From Allolucifera butyrica (lineage in GTDB: Bacteria; Bacillota; Negativicutes; Sporomusales; UPPP01), in NCBI RefSeq assembly GCF_900476375.1, contig NZ_UPPP01000064.1, forward strand, positions 1 to 64,000: DNA of 64,000 nt, in the 5' to 3' direction. Made by a program: the position numbers and the translations under genes. The number at the start of each line of letters is the position of its first letter. Position 1 is the stretch's first letter. The notes under the pieces were generated by a model. It searched no databases, had not been told where the DNA came from, and saw only the letters and a program-made list of their open reading frames with translations. Positions 1 through 9,276 of this stretch are shown piece by piece.

Positions 1-302
1 AGTAGTTCCTGAAAGTGTAGGAAGTTAGCATCCCGGTACAGCTCGGACTGTTTGAGAGAAATGATTTTAGCCGCGAGCTCGTCACCGAGTGCATGAGCAG
101 GCTTGCAATTCGTGTTCTTGTGAATCAGAACCGCAGGCCCTTCCTGGATAAATCCTTTCTTTAATCTGATTACCTGGCGATTGCTTAAGCCTAGACTAGA
201 TGCAGCCTGTGCAAGGGTAAAATCTCCGTCAACAAGCTTTTGCAATATGGTGTACCTGTTTAGTTGTTTTTGGGACAATTGATAATGCACCTCGTTGTTC
301 AT
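1..302 (-). CDS. ISNCY-type transposase, N-terminal part (cut by window edge)
   Basis: A reading frame starts at the ATG whose complement is 300-302 and runs off the left edge, giving about 100 residues. The visible part is a helix-turn-helix domain with the pattern LAQAASSLGLSNRQVIRLKK, followed by GPAVLIHKN. This matches the N-terminus of ISNCY/IS1202-group transposases, which act in the cytoplasm to move their own element. The DDE catalytic part lies outside the window, so intactness cannot be judged. The family call rests on the pattern of the HTH and the following linker. Confidence 0.75.
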   Translation of the reverse strand, partial: MNNEVHYQLSQKQLNRYTILQKLVDGDFTLAQAASSLGLSNRQVIRLKKGFIQEGPAVLIHKNTNCKPAHALGDELAAKIISLKQSELYRDANFLHFQEL

Positions 303-346
303 AGTGACATTTTATCGCGATAATCTACAAGGTGACATTATCACAA
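303..346. mobile_element. probable terminal region of the ISNCY-type element
   Basis: Just upstream of the transposase start the octamer GTGACATT occurs twice (304-311 and 333-340). The second copy sits in a short dyad, GTGACATTATCAC. Repeated short motifs next to the transposase start are usual at ISNCY ends. The exact boundary cannot be fixed because the other end is outside the window. Confidence 0.4.
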
Positions 347-450
347 GTTAAACACAATTTTATGGGGTAGACTATTGATAACAGGAAAGAATTTATGTAT
401 AATTTAAAAAAGAAATGATTGATTCCTTTTTAAAAGAAGAAGGTGGTAAA

Positions 451-954
451 ATGTCTCCGGATGAAATTACCGGCGAGCTTAAAAAATTGGGTGTAGTTAT
501 CTCGAATCGGACCCTTTTTAATTACGAAAGGTGGGGACTTATTCCTAGGGCAGAGCGTGGAGCGCAAAGAGGAGGGAAATGGACAGATTATCCGAGGCAT
601 ACAATAGTGGAGGCATATGTCGCCTGGGCCTTTCTGCATGGTCAATATGGTGATGAGGGTTTAAGAAAAGTTATGGGCGGGAAGATTCCGAAGCTAAGCC
701 CTAAAGCTGTATCTTCAATACGTGCTCATGCAATTACTTTATTTACTGCTATCAATGAAATCTGTTCAGGAGATAAAACTGATTCTAATAGATATGCAAA
801 TGATAGCGATTTCGTTAATAATTTTATGGGTGATAACAATTTAAAAAAGGCGGATGAAATGTCTCAAGATACCGAAGGATTTATAATGTTTGCGGTTAAC
901 ATATGGAACCGTGAAATAGCTGAAGTAAGAAAAAAAGTAATGTCGCCAGTTTAA
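451..954 (+). CDS. MerR-like helix-turn-helix protein of a mobile element
   Basis: A 167-residue protein if started at the ATG at 451, which has the ribosome site AGGTGG about six bases upstream. An in-frame ATG at 415 lacks one. The N-terminal 60 residues resemble a winged MerR-type DNA-binding domain: a helix, then SNRTLFNYERWGLIPRA, then a GKWTDYPRHTIVEA segment. The C-terminal half is helical with no recognised motif. It sits upstream of an excisionase-like protein and a primase, so a regulatory or replication-initiation role in the element is plausible. The precise function is not recognised. Confidence 0.6.
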   Translation: MSPDEITGELKKLGVVISNRTLFNYERWGLIPRAERGAQRGGKWTDYPRHTIVEAYVAWAFLHGQYGDEGLRKVMGGKIPKLSPKAVSSIRAHAITLFTAINEICSGDKTDSNRYANDSDFVNNFMGDNNLKKADEMSQDTEGFIMFAVNIWNREIAEVRKKVMSPV

Positions 955-1019
955 GCTGGCGAAAAAATTTAGTTTAAAACGGAAATTATAATTTCTTTTT
1001 TAATGGGAGAGAGGCTAAC

Positions 1020-1196
1020 ATGGCAAACACAAAAAAGCTTTATGATTTAAGTGAAGTATTAAGTATTATTCCTATGAGCAAGGCCGGTATTTATAAGGCC
1101 TGCTCAGAAGGTAAAATTCCGTCTGTAAAAGTCGGCCGCCGGGTATTTATTCCGTCCTGGTATATCGAAAAAATCCTAAATGAACCAGGCGCGTAA
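1020..1196 (+). CDS. excisionase/AlpA-like helix-turn-helix protein
   Basis: A 58-residue open frame with the site GGGAGAG upstream of its ATG. The sequence carries the small winged-helix excisionase pattern: LSEVLSIIPMSKAGIYKACS, then GKIPSVKVGRRVFIPSWYIEK. Such proteins bind DNA and either direct excision with an integrase or regulate element genes. It lies between the MerR-like protein and the primase and is probably co-transcribed with them. The assignment to the HTH_17/excisionase class is by pattern and size. Confidence 0.7.
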   Translation: MANTKKLYDLSEVLSIIPMSKAGIYKACSEGKIPSVKVGRRVFIPSWYIEKILNEPGA

Positions 1197-1204
1197 AAAC
1201 AGAA

Positions 1205-1224
1205 AACCCGCCGATTAGCGGGTT
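1205..1224 (+). terminator. short GC-rich hairpin before the primase
   Basis: AACCCGC (1205-1211) pairs with GCGGGTT (1218-1224) across a six-base loop. No T-run follows, so it may be an attenuator or mRNA-stability hairpin rather than a full terminator. It lies eight bases after the excisionase-like gene. Confidence 0.4.
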
Positions 1225-1242
1225 AAAGCAGGTGAATCACAT

Positions 1243-3945
1243 TTGACTCTATTTATTGTACCAGGAAAAGTGGAAATTGAACAATTAAAATCAATTCCCA
1301 TAGTGGATATTTGGAACAAGTACGGTGGCGGGGACCTAAAGCGCAGAGGAAAAGAATGGGCCGGGCGTTGCACACGGCATGGAAATGACAGTAATCCAAG
1401 TCTAATGCTGAATCCAGAGAAAAATAACTTTTACTGTCATGGATGTAAAGAAGGCGGAGACGGGATAAAACTCGGATGTTGGCTGTTAAATTGTGATTTT
1501 AAAAAAACAATAACGCAGTTAACTGCCGATTTTAATATTACCTTACCGGCTAGTAAGACGGCAAAAAAGGAAATTGCCGCTACCTATGACTACCAGGATG
1601 CAGACGGTAACTTAATTTATCAGGCCGTTCGAATGATCCCCAAAGACTTTAGGCAGCGACAGCCCGATGGGAAAGGGGGGGGGATTTGGAACCTAATTGG
1701 TATTACTCGTCTCCCCTACAAATTGCCGGAACTATTGGCCGCGATCGGGCGGGAAGACATGATTTATATCGTTGAGGGAGAAAAAGACGCGAATAACTTG
1801 AACACTTTGGGTTTTGCAACAACCTGCAACAGTGAGGGTGCCGGCAAATGGACGGAAGCGCATTCGAAATATTTTCCGGCCGGAACGGAGGTAGCGATTC
1901 TGCCGGACCATGACAAGCCGGGCCGGCAACATGCTACCGCGGTAGCCAATCAATTAACCGCACAAGGGTGCCTGGTTAAAGTGGCTGAATTACCGGGTTT
2001 GGCTAAGCTTCGAACCAAGAAGGGGACCGGTTCGGAGAACGGCGCTGACATTTCAGATTGGCTGAAGGCGGGGCATGACAAAGACGAACTTGTCCAGTTG
2101 GTATCTAACACAGAGTATTGGGAGCCTGCCGAGGAAGAGGCCGAATTAGATCCGGAACAGGATTTAGGCGCTCTTTTAGATGGGTTAGAAACTTCGCCGG
2201 AAAAAGACCGGCTTAAATATTTTAAAAAGATGGTACTGCCTATGCTTGCGGATACAGACCCGGTGGAACGGGCGCAGGCCAGCAAACGGGTTGCAAAAGC
2301 CTTAGATGTATCCATGCAGGTCATTAATCAAGAAATACGTCAATGGACCGGTGAAAGCCGGGACGAAAAGAGTCAGGCGGACATTCTGACCGAGATTGCC
2401 TTATCTAATGTACTTTTCCATGATGATTTAAAGGAACCCTATACTTTAGTTGAGTTTGAGGACCATAACTGCATTATCAAAATTGGACAAGGCAAAGACT
2501 ACGTCCGCTATATTGCCGGGGAGTATTACCGGCAAATCGGCAATTCGCCTTGTAATGAGGCAATCCGTCAGGCCGTCAATGTGGCTGAAGCCAAAGCCAT
2601 TTTTGAGGGTCCGGAATATAAGCTGGAACTTAGGGTAACTAGTCATGACGGGGCCTTTTGGTACGACTTGGGTGACGAGCGGAACCGGGCTATTCAGATC
2701 ACACCGGGCGGCTGGCAAGTAATTGACCGGCCACCAATCCTATTTCGGCGGCGTAATAACCAGGCGGCCCAGATTGAGCCGCAGCAAGGAGCGGGGAATG
2801 TTTGGCGGCTGGCCGATTTCGTCAACCTGGATGAAAGCAGCTTAAAGCTTTTGCTCGTTTATTTGGTAACTTCCTTAGTGCCGGGGATTCCTCACGTGAT
2901 TCCCGTATTTCACGGCGAAAAGGGTGCGGCCAAAAGCACTACCATGCAATTTATACGGCGGATCCTAGACCCGGCGAAACGGGAACTGTTTGCCTTGCCC
3001 AGAGATCAAAACGAGCTGGCCCTTCACCTGTACGGTAATTATATGCCGTGCTATGACAATCTATCCGGCTTATCGCAAATGCAATCGGACATGCTCTGCG
3101 GCGCAGCCACGGGCGGCGGGATCAGCAAACGGACCTTATACTCGAATGATGAGGATACCATTTTGAAGTTCTTTTGCTGCCCGGTTCTAAACGGTATAAA
3201 CGTAGTAGCGAATGCAACGGACTTATTAGACCGGTGCCTGATCTTTGAATTACAACGAATTGCCGAAGAGGACCGCCGGGAAGTTACAGCGGTGTTCCGG
3301 GAATTTGAAGCAGCACGCCCCATTATTTTTGCCGGCCTATTAGACACTTTGAGCGCGGCAATGCAATTATATCCAACCATTCAACTAAAACGCTTACCCC
3401 GTATGGCCGACTTTGCTAAATGGGGCTATGTCATTGCAGAGGTCCTAGGCATCGGGGGTGAAACCTTCATGAGCCTATACCGGCAGAACATGGACCGGAT
3501 TAACGCGACAGCCATTGACGAAAATGTCGTAGCCAGCGCTATTGTCGCTCTCATGAGCGAACAGACGGAACTAGATTGCACCATGGCGGAACTGTTGGAC
3601 AAGCTCAACGAAGTTGCGGAAGAAGTTAGGATTGATACGAAGTCCCGATATTGGCCCAAGCAGCCGAATGCTTTATCTAATCAGATTACGCAAATTAAAT
3701 CCAATCTTTTAGATGTCGGGATTGAATGCAATAAATACCGGATGAGTGGCAACAAGGGAGGCATACGACGCGTCAACTTAGTAAAGATAGAAAATCCATC
3801 GTTACCATCGTCACGTCGTCACGAATACAGCAATGACGCGGGTTCTAGCAGTGACGATCCTTTCGAGGGTTTTACTAAGTACGAAAGTGACATGCCTGGT
3901 GCCAAGAAATTATTGAATTTTAGGGGGAGTAGGAGTGCAGATTGA
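1243..3945 (+). CDS. primase-helicase (CHC2 zinc finger, Toprim, P-loop ATPase)
   Basis: A 900-residue replication protein starting at TTG 1243, with AGGTGA about eight bases upstream; the next in-frame Met would remove the zinc finger. Residues about 40-75 hold a CHC2 zinc-binding site (CTRHGND...FYCHGCKEGGDG). Residues about 170-240 hold a Toprim domain (YIVEGEKDANNL, then AILPDHDKPGRQH). The C-terminal half has a P-loop-like HGEKGAAKSTT near residue 560, followed by a helicase-like segment. It would prime and unwind DNA for a phage satellite or integrative element. The last about 50 residues are Ser/Asp rich. A decayed copy of this 3' end occurs at 51121-51238. Confidence 0.8.
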   Translation: MTLFIVPGKVEIEQLKSIPIVDIWNKYGGGDLKRRGKEWAGRCTRHGNDSNPSLMLNPEKNNFYCHGCKEGGDGIKLGCWLLNCDFKKTITQLTADFNITLPASKTAKKEIAATYDYQDADGNLIYQAVRMIPKDFRQRQPDGKGGGIWNLIGITRLPYKLPELLAAIGREDMIYIVEGEKDANNLNTLGFATTCNSEGAGKWTEAHSKYFPAGTEVAILPDHDKPGRQHATAVANQLTAQGCLVKVAELPGLAKLRTKKGTGSENGADISDWLKAGHDKDELVQLVSNTEYWEPAEEEAELDPEQDLGALLDGLETSPEKDRLKYFKKMVLPMLADTDPVERAQASKRVAKALDVSMQVINQEIRQWTGESRDEKSQADILTEIALSNVLFHDDLKEPYTLVEFEDHNCIIKIGQGKDYVRYIAGEYYRQIGNSPCNEAIRQAVNVAEAKAIFEGPEYKLELRVTSHDGAFWYDLGDERNRAIQITPGGWQVIDRPPILFRRRNNQAAQIEPQQGAGNVWRLADFVNLDESSLKLLLVYLVTSLVPGIPHVIPVFHGEKGAAKSTTMQFIRRILDPAKRELFALPRDQNELALHLYGNYMPCYDNLSGLSQMQSDMLCGAATGGGISKRTLYSNDEDTILKFFCCPVLNGINVVANATDLLDRCLIFELQRIAEEDRREVTAVFREFEAARPIIFAGLLDTLSAAMQLYPTIQLKRLPRMADFAKWGYVIAEVLGIGGETFMSLYRQNMDRINATAIDENVVASAIVALMSEQTELDCTMAELLDKLNEVAEEVRIDTKSRYWPKQPNALSNQITQIKSNLLDVGIECNKYRMSGNKGGIRRVNLVKIENPSLPSSRRHEYSNDAGSSSDDPFEGFTKYESDMPGAKKLLNFRGSRSAD

Positions 3946-3984
3946 TGTCATAATAAGAGCCGTAAAAGAGGCCGGAGGAATTGG

Positions 3985-4308
3985 GTGAGGGGTGATAAAC
4001 TGCAGCTTGAAGCCGCCCGGGGAGCTATTAACTTGGAAATCAAAGAGGCGATACGAATGTATAAAGCAGAGGTTATGCGCGCGTTATCACCGCCGGATTG
4101 GGAGGACTTTGTTTATGGTGCTGACAGGAAGCCGGTTCAATTTAGAATGAAGCATACCGACCTGATATATGAAGTTAGGCCAATGGATGAAGCTTGCCGG
4201 GAGGCTGGATACTGCCAGTATGGTTCGATGCCGGGCGGGTGGTGCGAGTATTATCCTGTGATGAAAACGGGGAGAAAACCGGATATTGTAGAAGTCGCAA
4301 TCCGGTAA
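3985..4308 (+). CDS. hypothetical protein of the mobile element
   Basis: A 107-residue protein starting at GTG 3985 with GGAGGA about seven bases upstream. It has no recognised domain. The N-terminal half is a charged helix; the C-terminal half contains Cys, Tyr and Trp residues (EACREAGYCQYG, GGWCEYYP). It follows the primase closely and is presumably part of the same operon. A decayed version of its 3' end appears to follow the primase relic near 51240-51290, so the two genes travelled together. Confidence 0.55.
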   Translation: MRGDKLQLEAARGAINLEIKEAIRMYKAEVMRALSPPDWEDFVYGADRKPVQFRMKHTDLIYEVRPMDEACREAGYCQYGSMPGGWCEYYPVMKTGRKPDIVEVAIR

Positions 4309-5146
4309 GTTAGGCGGGAATACCGAAATAAATGTGCCCTGAAAGTTTATCGATGGTTGAGAAGGGCCAGGTAAATTAGCTTGGCTGAATGGTAATGCAG
4401 TATAACTTTGTAAGGTACAGAGTACTTTTTCAGGAGTATACACTAGGAAAGAAACTAAGTACCAATCGGAGCATTCCATAGGCTAATTAGGTGCAGGGCT
4501 TGGATGAAGAGATTATAAAGAGGCAATTGCGAAATATATCAGAGAGTAATTGCAAGATGATATCGTTGCCGACCAGCTATATTTCAAAAAATTGATAGAC
4601 CCGTTTACGGGTGAACCAGTAAAAAGTCACAAAATTAGCCCCCCTTAGGGCTGACTGAAGCGGTTATGCGATTGGTAGATTTTTCGGTGTCTTGAGACTC
4701 AGCCAGGAGCATGCACTTTCAAGGCTTAATCAAGCCCCCATTTTACGGGTAGTGCCGATACTTTGAAAAGAATACATTGTTGAATTTGTTGATATGTTTC
4801 CTCATATGCACCACATTGAGTCGGTAGTTTGGCTGCGAAGAAAACACAACCAATGAGGCCTTGCAGAGTAAGGTTTTAAGGCATGTTGGAAGTAATTGTA
4901 TATGTTTCCCAAGACATAGTTAGAAAACAAAATAAGGAGTATACACGATATCGACGCGGTAGTCCCCGTATATGGTAGAGAGAGTATTAACGCTATTTAG
5001 GCGTGGTTAGTAGTACCGGACTATGCCTGTTCAAGAAACTCCCGGCAAATTTCGTCAGATACTTAATTTGTCGGATGGATACAAGCAGTACTCCAGACAG
5101 TTTAAACAAAAAACGACGAGGCCGTCCGCGCCTAAGTACGAGGACA
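4309..5146. other. decayed mobile-element DNA without an intact gene
   Basis: No convincing open frame is present. Short coding-like pieces are visible on the plus strand. One, near 4580-4650, reads DQLYFKKLIDPFTGEPVKSH and ends at a stop. Another, near 5060-5140, contains NKKRRGRPRLS. They are in different frames and have no starts or ribosome sites, as expected of degraded phage or plasmid genes. Their parent genes were not recognised. Confidence 0.4.
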
Positions 5147-5178
5147 GCGAAAGCCGGGAAGGTTATCCCGGCTTTCGC
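5147..5178. terminator. perfect 12-bp hairpin at the end of the arsA operon
   Basis: GCGAAAGCCGGG (5147-5158) pairs perfectly with CCCGGCTTTCGC (5167-5178) across an eight-base loop. It lies about 50 bases past the arsA stop codon on the minus strand. There is no strong T-run on either side, so termination efficiency is uncertain. It also separates the island from the decayed element to the left. Confidence 0.5.
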
Positions 5179-5229
5179 TGTGTGGTTGGCTGCTGGCTGT
5201 GGAGATGATCAGGCTGTTTGCCGGCCGAT

Positions 5230-6966
5230 TTATAAGGTCAGCAGCAGCTCATCCTTAATGTCGGCGGCGCTCCAGGCGATAACGGAAAAGTAGCCCTTGG
5301 CATGCTGATCGACCTTGTTAATCCATTCAATTTCATGGCTGGCCTTGGCTGCCAACAGGCGGTTGGTGGTGCCGGTGCGGTACAGGGAGGCATTGATAAC
5401 CCACCATTTGGCGGCAATGCCCGCCCGCACTAAATCTTCTTCCAGGCGCAGCGCTTCATAGACCGGCGTGGCTTCCGCCAGGGTAATGATAATGACCTCG
5501 GTTTCGGCGGCATTGCGCAACCGGGGCAGTAACTTTTTTACCTCTTCGGGGACATCACCGTGGGTACGCTCAATTTCCTTGTGATAGCTCTGGGTGGAAT
5601 CCAAGAGCAGCAGGGTGTGTCCGGTTGGGGCGGTATCGATGACCACGACTTCATCTTCCGCCTTTTCTACAATCTGGGCAAACGCCCGGAATACGGCAAT
5701 CTCCTGGGTGCAGGGGGAGCGCAAATCTTCCTCCATATAGGCAACGTCTTCCTCGGACATGGTTTCACGGGCTTTGGCCAGGACCTCATCCTGGTACTTT
5801 TTGAGTTCGGCCTGTTCATCAATGCGGCTGGTAGTGATGTTTGCGGCTTTGCTGATGACGAATTGCAGATGGGCAGCCGGGTCAGTGGTAGTCAGGTGCA
5901 CCTTTTTGCCTCTGGCAGCCAATCCTAAAGCAATAGCCGCCGCAATGGTGGTTTTGCCGACGCCGCCTTTGCCCATAGTAAAGATGACCTTTTTGTTGGA
6001 GCGGTAGAGGTCGTCGATGACGTCGCTGAGTTTCGGAATGGTCTGGGCCTGGATTTGTTCATCGCGAAGAGTGGCATGGTCCTGCGTAAGAAAGGCCCGG
6101 ACATTGTCGATGCCGGTGATGTTGTAGGCCCGGAGCGGAATCTGATAGGTGGTCAAGCCCGCTAACGCCGGCGGCATAGCGGCCAGCGCCTGTTGTTGCT
6201 TGTGGAACAGGCTTTCAGAAATGCTGTCGTCATAGGCGGCCAGTACGCCGTTGATGACCAGGGTCTGGTTGGTAACGCCGAGATCGGCCAGCTCCTGCGC
6301 GGCCCGCGCCGCTTCCTTAAGCGGTGCCGCTTCGGGCCGGGACACCAGGATGAGGGTGGTCTGGTGGCCATCGGCCAGTGTTTCTACCGCCTGCTTATAC
6401 ATGGCCTTTTTACTTTCCAGGCCGGCAAGCTGGCCTAGGCAGGACGCGCCGTGGGTGCTTTCGCTGATGAAATTGCTCCAGGCCGAGGGGAGTTGCAGCA
6501 TGCGCAGGGTATGTCCGGTCGGCGCGGTGTCAAACAGGATGTGGTCGTATTGCTGCTGCAAGGTTTCATCGGTGATGAAGCGGGAAAATTCATTGAAGGC
6601 GGCAATTTCCACCGTGCAGGAGCCGGAAAGCTGCTCGGCCATATGCTGTAGCACGGCGGCGGGCAGTTTGCCCTGATAAGGGGCCAGGACGCTCTCCCGG
6701 TATTCGACGGCCGCCCGGATGGGGTCCAGGTTGACCACGACCAGGCCGGGCACTGCCGGGATAGGCACGCCCTGGCCGGTCAGTTCGGTATTAAATACGT
6801 CCTGCAGGTTGGAGGCGGGGTCGGTGCTAATGAGCAGCACCTGTTTGCCGCTGTCGGCCAAAGTGACGGCGGTGGCGCAGGCCGTTGAAGTCTTGCCGAC
6901 GCCGCCTTTGCCGGTATAGAACAGATACTTGGTCAGCGGGATTTTTTGAGGATTAAACAGTTCCAT
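5230..6966 (-). CDS. arsA: arsenite efflux ATPase ArsA (tandem two-domain)
   Basis: A 578-residue protein of the full duplicated ArsA type. Domain A1 has the P-loop GKGGVGKTS at residues 19-27, STDPAS in switch I and DTAPTGHTLRML. Domain A2 repeats these as GKGGVGKTT, TTDPAA and DTAPTGHTLLLL. ArsA binds As(III) passed from ArsD and powers efflux through a membrane carrier; in Acr3-containing bacteria it couples to Acr3. No membrane segments are seen, as expected for a cytosolic or peripheral ATPase. It is the last gene of the leftward marR-arsM-arsD-arsA operon, 63 bases after arsD, with the site GGAGGT before its ATG. Confidence 0.95.
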   Translation of the reverse strand: MELFNPQKIPLTKYLFYTGKGGVGKTSTACATAVTLADSGKQVLLISTDPASNLQDVFNTELTGQGVPIPAVPGLVVVNLDPIRAAVEYRESVLAPYQGKLPAAVLQHMAEQLSGSCTVEIAAFNEFSRFITDETLQQQYDHILFDTAPTGHTLRMLQLPSAWSNFISESTHGASCLGQLAGLESKKAMYKQAVETLADGHQTTLILVSRPEAAPLKEAARAAQELADLGVTNQTLVINGVLAAYDDSISESLFHKQQQALAAMPPALAGLTTYQIPLRAYNITGIDNVRAFLTQDHATLRDEQIQAQTIPKLSDVIDDLYRSNKKVIFTMGKGGVGKTTIAAAIALGLAARGKKVHLTTTDPAAHLQFVISKAANITTSRIDEQAELKKYQDEVLAKARETMSEEDVAYMEEDLRSPCTQEIAVFRAFAQIVEKAEDEVVVIDTAPTGHTLLLLDSTQSYHKEIERTHGDVPEEVKKLLPRLRNAAETEVIIITLAEATPVYEALRLEEDLVRAGIAAKWWVINASLYRTGTTNRLLAAKASHEIEWINKVDQHAKGYFSVIAWSAADIKDELLLTL

Positions 6967-7029
6967 TGGTCTTTACCTCCGTTGGCTTCACAAGGTGTAC
7001 CGCGTTGATTCGCGGCAGGTGGTGCGGGG

Positions 7030-7422
7030 TCAGCAGCATTTGCCGCCGGAGCAGCCGCAGCCGCCTTCGTTTTCCGGTTTGTCTTTCGGTGTGCAGGATG
7101 TTTCTCCCAGTAGATTTGCTGGAATTTGGAGAAGTTTGATAAAGTCCTCATTGGTCGGATAGCGGCCGGTGATCACAATTTCGCCGTCGACAACGGTGAC
7201 GGGCAGTTGCTCGACACCTTGGGTGTTAATAAACTGATTGACGGCCTGATTATTGACAAATTCCATGGGGGCGTCGGTCAGATTAAAGCGGTCGATTGCG
7301 ATACCATTTTTCTTTAAGGAATTGAGCACGGCGGAAATCCGAAGCAGTTCGGGGTCCACGCTGACACCACATAAGCCGGTGGGGCAGCACATGGCCGGTT
7401 CAAAGATTTGCATTTTTTTCAT
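7030..7422 (-). CDS. arsD: arsenical chaperone/repressor ArsD
   Basis: A 130-residue ArsD. The N-terminal thioredoxin-like part has the metalloid-binding cysteines Cys12, Cys13 and Cys18 (PAMCCPTGLCG), and the C-terminus ends in Cys pairs (GCGCSGGKCC). ArsD carries As(III) to ArsA and in some systems also represses weakly. It sits directly before arsA, as in classical arsDA pairs. A GGAG site lies about ten bases before the ATG at 7422; the in-frame Met at codon 4 is less likely. The 94-base gap to arsM upstream has no terminator that I can see. Confidence 0.95.
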   Translation of the reverse strand: MKKMQIFEPAMCCPTGLCGVSVDPELLRISAVLNSLKKNGIAIDRFNLTDAPMEFVNNQAVNQFINTQGVEQLPVTVVDGEIVITGRYPTNEDFIKLLQIPANLLGETSCTPKDKPENEGGCGCSGGKCC

Positions 7423-7516
7423 ATACCCATCGCTCCATTTCGTTGATTATTTTTTATTTAACAAACAAGTGGGTAACCGTAGGAAAAAGCGCCTATTTCC
7501 TTTTAGTATAGCCGCA

Positions 7517-8749
7517 TTATAGAACCTTTTGCAGGCAGGCGCTGCTGGCCGGGCAGGTTGTGGCCAGCGCCGAGGCTGTTAGCAGGCTGGCCGGAATGTC
7601 GCTGCGGCTGATGGGGGTAAAACCCCAGCGGGCGACAAATTGTTCGGCGGTGTTGGTCAAGAGATAGGCGGTGATGGCTCCGACCTGGCAGGCCTGGTCA
7701 AGCGCCTGGTTAAACAATGCGCTGCCCAGGCCCCGTTTGCGCTGGTCGCCGGCAACCGCCAGCGAGCGCAACAGGGCGGCCCTGCCGGCCAGTTCCAGAC
7801 CAATGACGCCGATGACGCCGCCCGCATCGGCCACAACGAAGGTAGACAAGTGATCGGCCACACCGGCAGTGGGGAGGCCATTCGCGACTAACAGATTTTC
7901 GATGGCAGACAGATCGGCCGGTTTGGCCGCGCGCAAGATATAGTCGGTGCCGGGGGTTAGCAGGGCGGCCGGTTTCTTGGCCCGGATAAAGGCGCTGATG
8001 AGCGCTCCGTTTAAGGCTTGCCGCTCTGCCGCTGTAAGATCGGGCAGGAACTGGGCTCCCCGTTCATCGGTAAAATCATAGGTGCGGGTGGTGACTATCT
8101 CCAGATCGGTAAAGCCGGCGGCAGTTAGTTTGTGGCGATAGTCTTCCGCTTCCAGCGCCCCGGCGACGCAGCCCGACCAGGCGGCTAGATTTTGCTGGAT
8201 GCTGAGCGGCAGCGGCCGCACCAGCACGATGTCGGATACCGCCAGCCGGCCGCCCGGTTTCAGCACCCGGCAGGCTTCACTGAGTACCTGGTCTTTGTCG
8301 CCGGAGAGATTGATGACGCAGTTGGAGACAATGACATCAACGGCATTGTCCGGCAGGGGAATGGCTTCAATATGGCCTTTGATAAATTCGGCGTTGGTTA
8401 TACCGGCCCGACTTTGATTGTCCCTGGCCGCCGCCAGCATTTCGTCGGTCATGTCGAGGCCGTAGGCTTTGCCGGAGGGGCCGACCCGTTTGGCGGAGAG
8501 CAGCACATCCAGGCCCGCGCCGCTGCCTAGGTCGAGCACCGTTTCCCCGGCGTGGAGTGTCGCCAGCGCGGTAGGGTTGCCGCAGCCGAAGGAGGACGCC
8601 ACCAAGTCCTCGGGCAGTCCGTCCAGTTCGCCGGTTTGGTAGAGGTTGCCGGTCACCGGATTGCAGCATCGGTCACCGCCGCAGCAGCCTTGAGCCTTAG
8701 TAATGGCAACCGCGTATTTTTTCCGTACTTGCTCACGAATTTTTTCCAT
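7517..8749 (-). CDS. arsM: arsenite S-adenosylmethionine methyltransferase fused to a GNAT (ArsN2-like) domain
   Basis: A 410-residue fusion. Residues 1-265 are ArsM: Cys-rich start (GCCGGDRCC, 21-29), SSFGCGNP, the SAM loop [11 protein letters not shown], and the conserved cysteines in [10 protein letters not shown] and WSGCVAGAL. ArsM methylates As(III). Residues about 267-400 form a GNAT acetyltransferase-like domain ([14 protein letters not shown], then [19 protein letters not shown]) of the ArsN2 type, a family found in ars operons. ArsM alone is usually 240-290 residues, so the fusion is clear. It lies 29 bases after marR in the same operon. The C-terminus carries an extra CPASSAC pair. 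Confidence 0.9.
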   Translation of the reverse strand: MEKIREQVRKKYAVAITKAQGCCGGDRCCNPVTGNLYQTGELDGLPEDLVASSFGCGNPTALATLHAGETVLDLGSGAGLDVLLSAKRVGPSGKAYGLDMTDEMLAAARDNQSRAGITNAEFIKGHIEAIPLPDNAVDVIVSNCVINLSGDKDQVLSEACRVLKPGGRLAVSDIVLVRPLPLSIQQNLAAWSGCVAGALEAEDYRHKLTAAGFTDLEIVTTRTYDFTDERGAQFLPDLTAAERQALNGALISAFIRAKKPAALLTPGTDYILRAAKPADLSAIENLLVANGLPTAGVADHLSTFVVADAGGVIGVIGLELAGRAALLRSLAVAGDQRKRGLGSALFNQALDQACQVGAITAYLLTNTAEQFVARWGFTPISRSDIPASLLTASALATTCPASSACLQKVL

Positions 8750-8778
8750 CGATTTGCCTCCTTATGTTATTTCTCTGG

Positions 8779-9222
8779 TTAGCACCAACGGCCGTCGGGA
8801 ATGGCCGCCAGCAGAAGCTCCAGACTTTCCAGGACCTGGCTGCGTTTGTCAGCCGGCAAGGCGTGAAAGAGCGTTTCGTAGAACTGGGTCATGCTGGCCT
8901 CAATTTGTTGGAACAACTGCTGGCCCTGGTCGGTCAGCGCAATGGTGACGGTCCGGCGGTTGTCCGGGTCGGTTGTGCGGCTGACCAGTCCGCTATTTAC
9001 CAGGATTTCAATATTGCGGCTCATGGTGCTTTTGTCTACACCCAAGCGGTCGGACAGAGTATTGAGCGACGCCGTACCGGTCCAGCCGATTTCCGTTAGG
9101 AGGTGGCACTGGGTGAGGGTAATGCCGCAGCAGCTTGCTTCGCCCTTGGTCATAAGCTCCATCTTGCGGGCTAAGAGCCGCATATCGTGGCGCAGGGTTT
9201 GAATGTGTGTCGTGTCGTTCAT
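8779..9222 (-). CDS. MarR-family regulator heading the arsMDA operon
   Basis: A 147-residue winged-helix MarR protein. The recognition region reads LSDRLGVDKSTMSRNIEIL and the wing TDPDNRRTVTIALT. An unusual SCCGITLTQC stretch near residues 30-40 provides three cysteines close to where MarR proteins bind ligands, and Cys is also the last residue. An AGGAGGTG site precedes the ATG. As the first gene of marR-arsM-arsD-arsA, it probably represses its own operon through the dyads at 9247-9276. Sensing As(III) or a thiol-reactive compound is inferred from the cysteines and the context. Confidence 0.85.
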   Translation of the reverse strand: MNDTTHIQTLRHDMRLLARKMELMTKGEASCCGITLTQCHLLTEIGWTGTASLNTLSDRLGVDKSTMSRNIEILVNSGLVSRTTDPDNRRTVTIALTDQGQQLFQQIEASMTQFYETLFHALPADKRSQVLESLELLLAAIPDGRWC

Positions 9223-9246
9223 AATGAGTTCACCTCCTCGCTTATA

Positions 9247-9276
9247 TTGTGTGATGCAATGGTTGTATTATGCAAT
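9247..9276. promoter_or_regulatory. twin MarR-type operator
   Basis: Two 14-bp direct repeats of TTGTRTKATGCAAT start at 9247 and 9263, sixteen bases apart. Each is itself an imperfect dyad of the TTG...CAA form typical of MarR sites. They lie 25-54 bases upstream of the marR start, where they would overlap its promoter. Autoregulation is inferred. Confidence 0.6.

Noticed and set aside
1950..2324. Long minus-strand frames inside the primase gene
   Set aside because: They are shadows of a well-supported coding frame and lack ribosome sites.
5003..5293. 96-codon frame ending in the arsA region
   Set aside because: No ribosome site, runs through the hairpin at 5147 and antisense into arsA; only a short NKKRRGRPRLS piece may be a relic.
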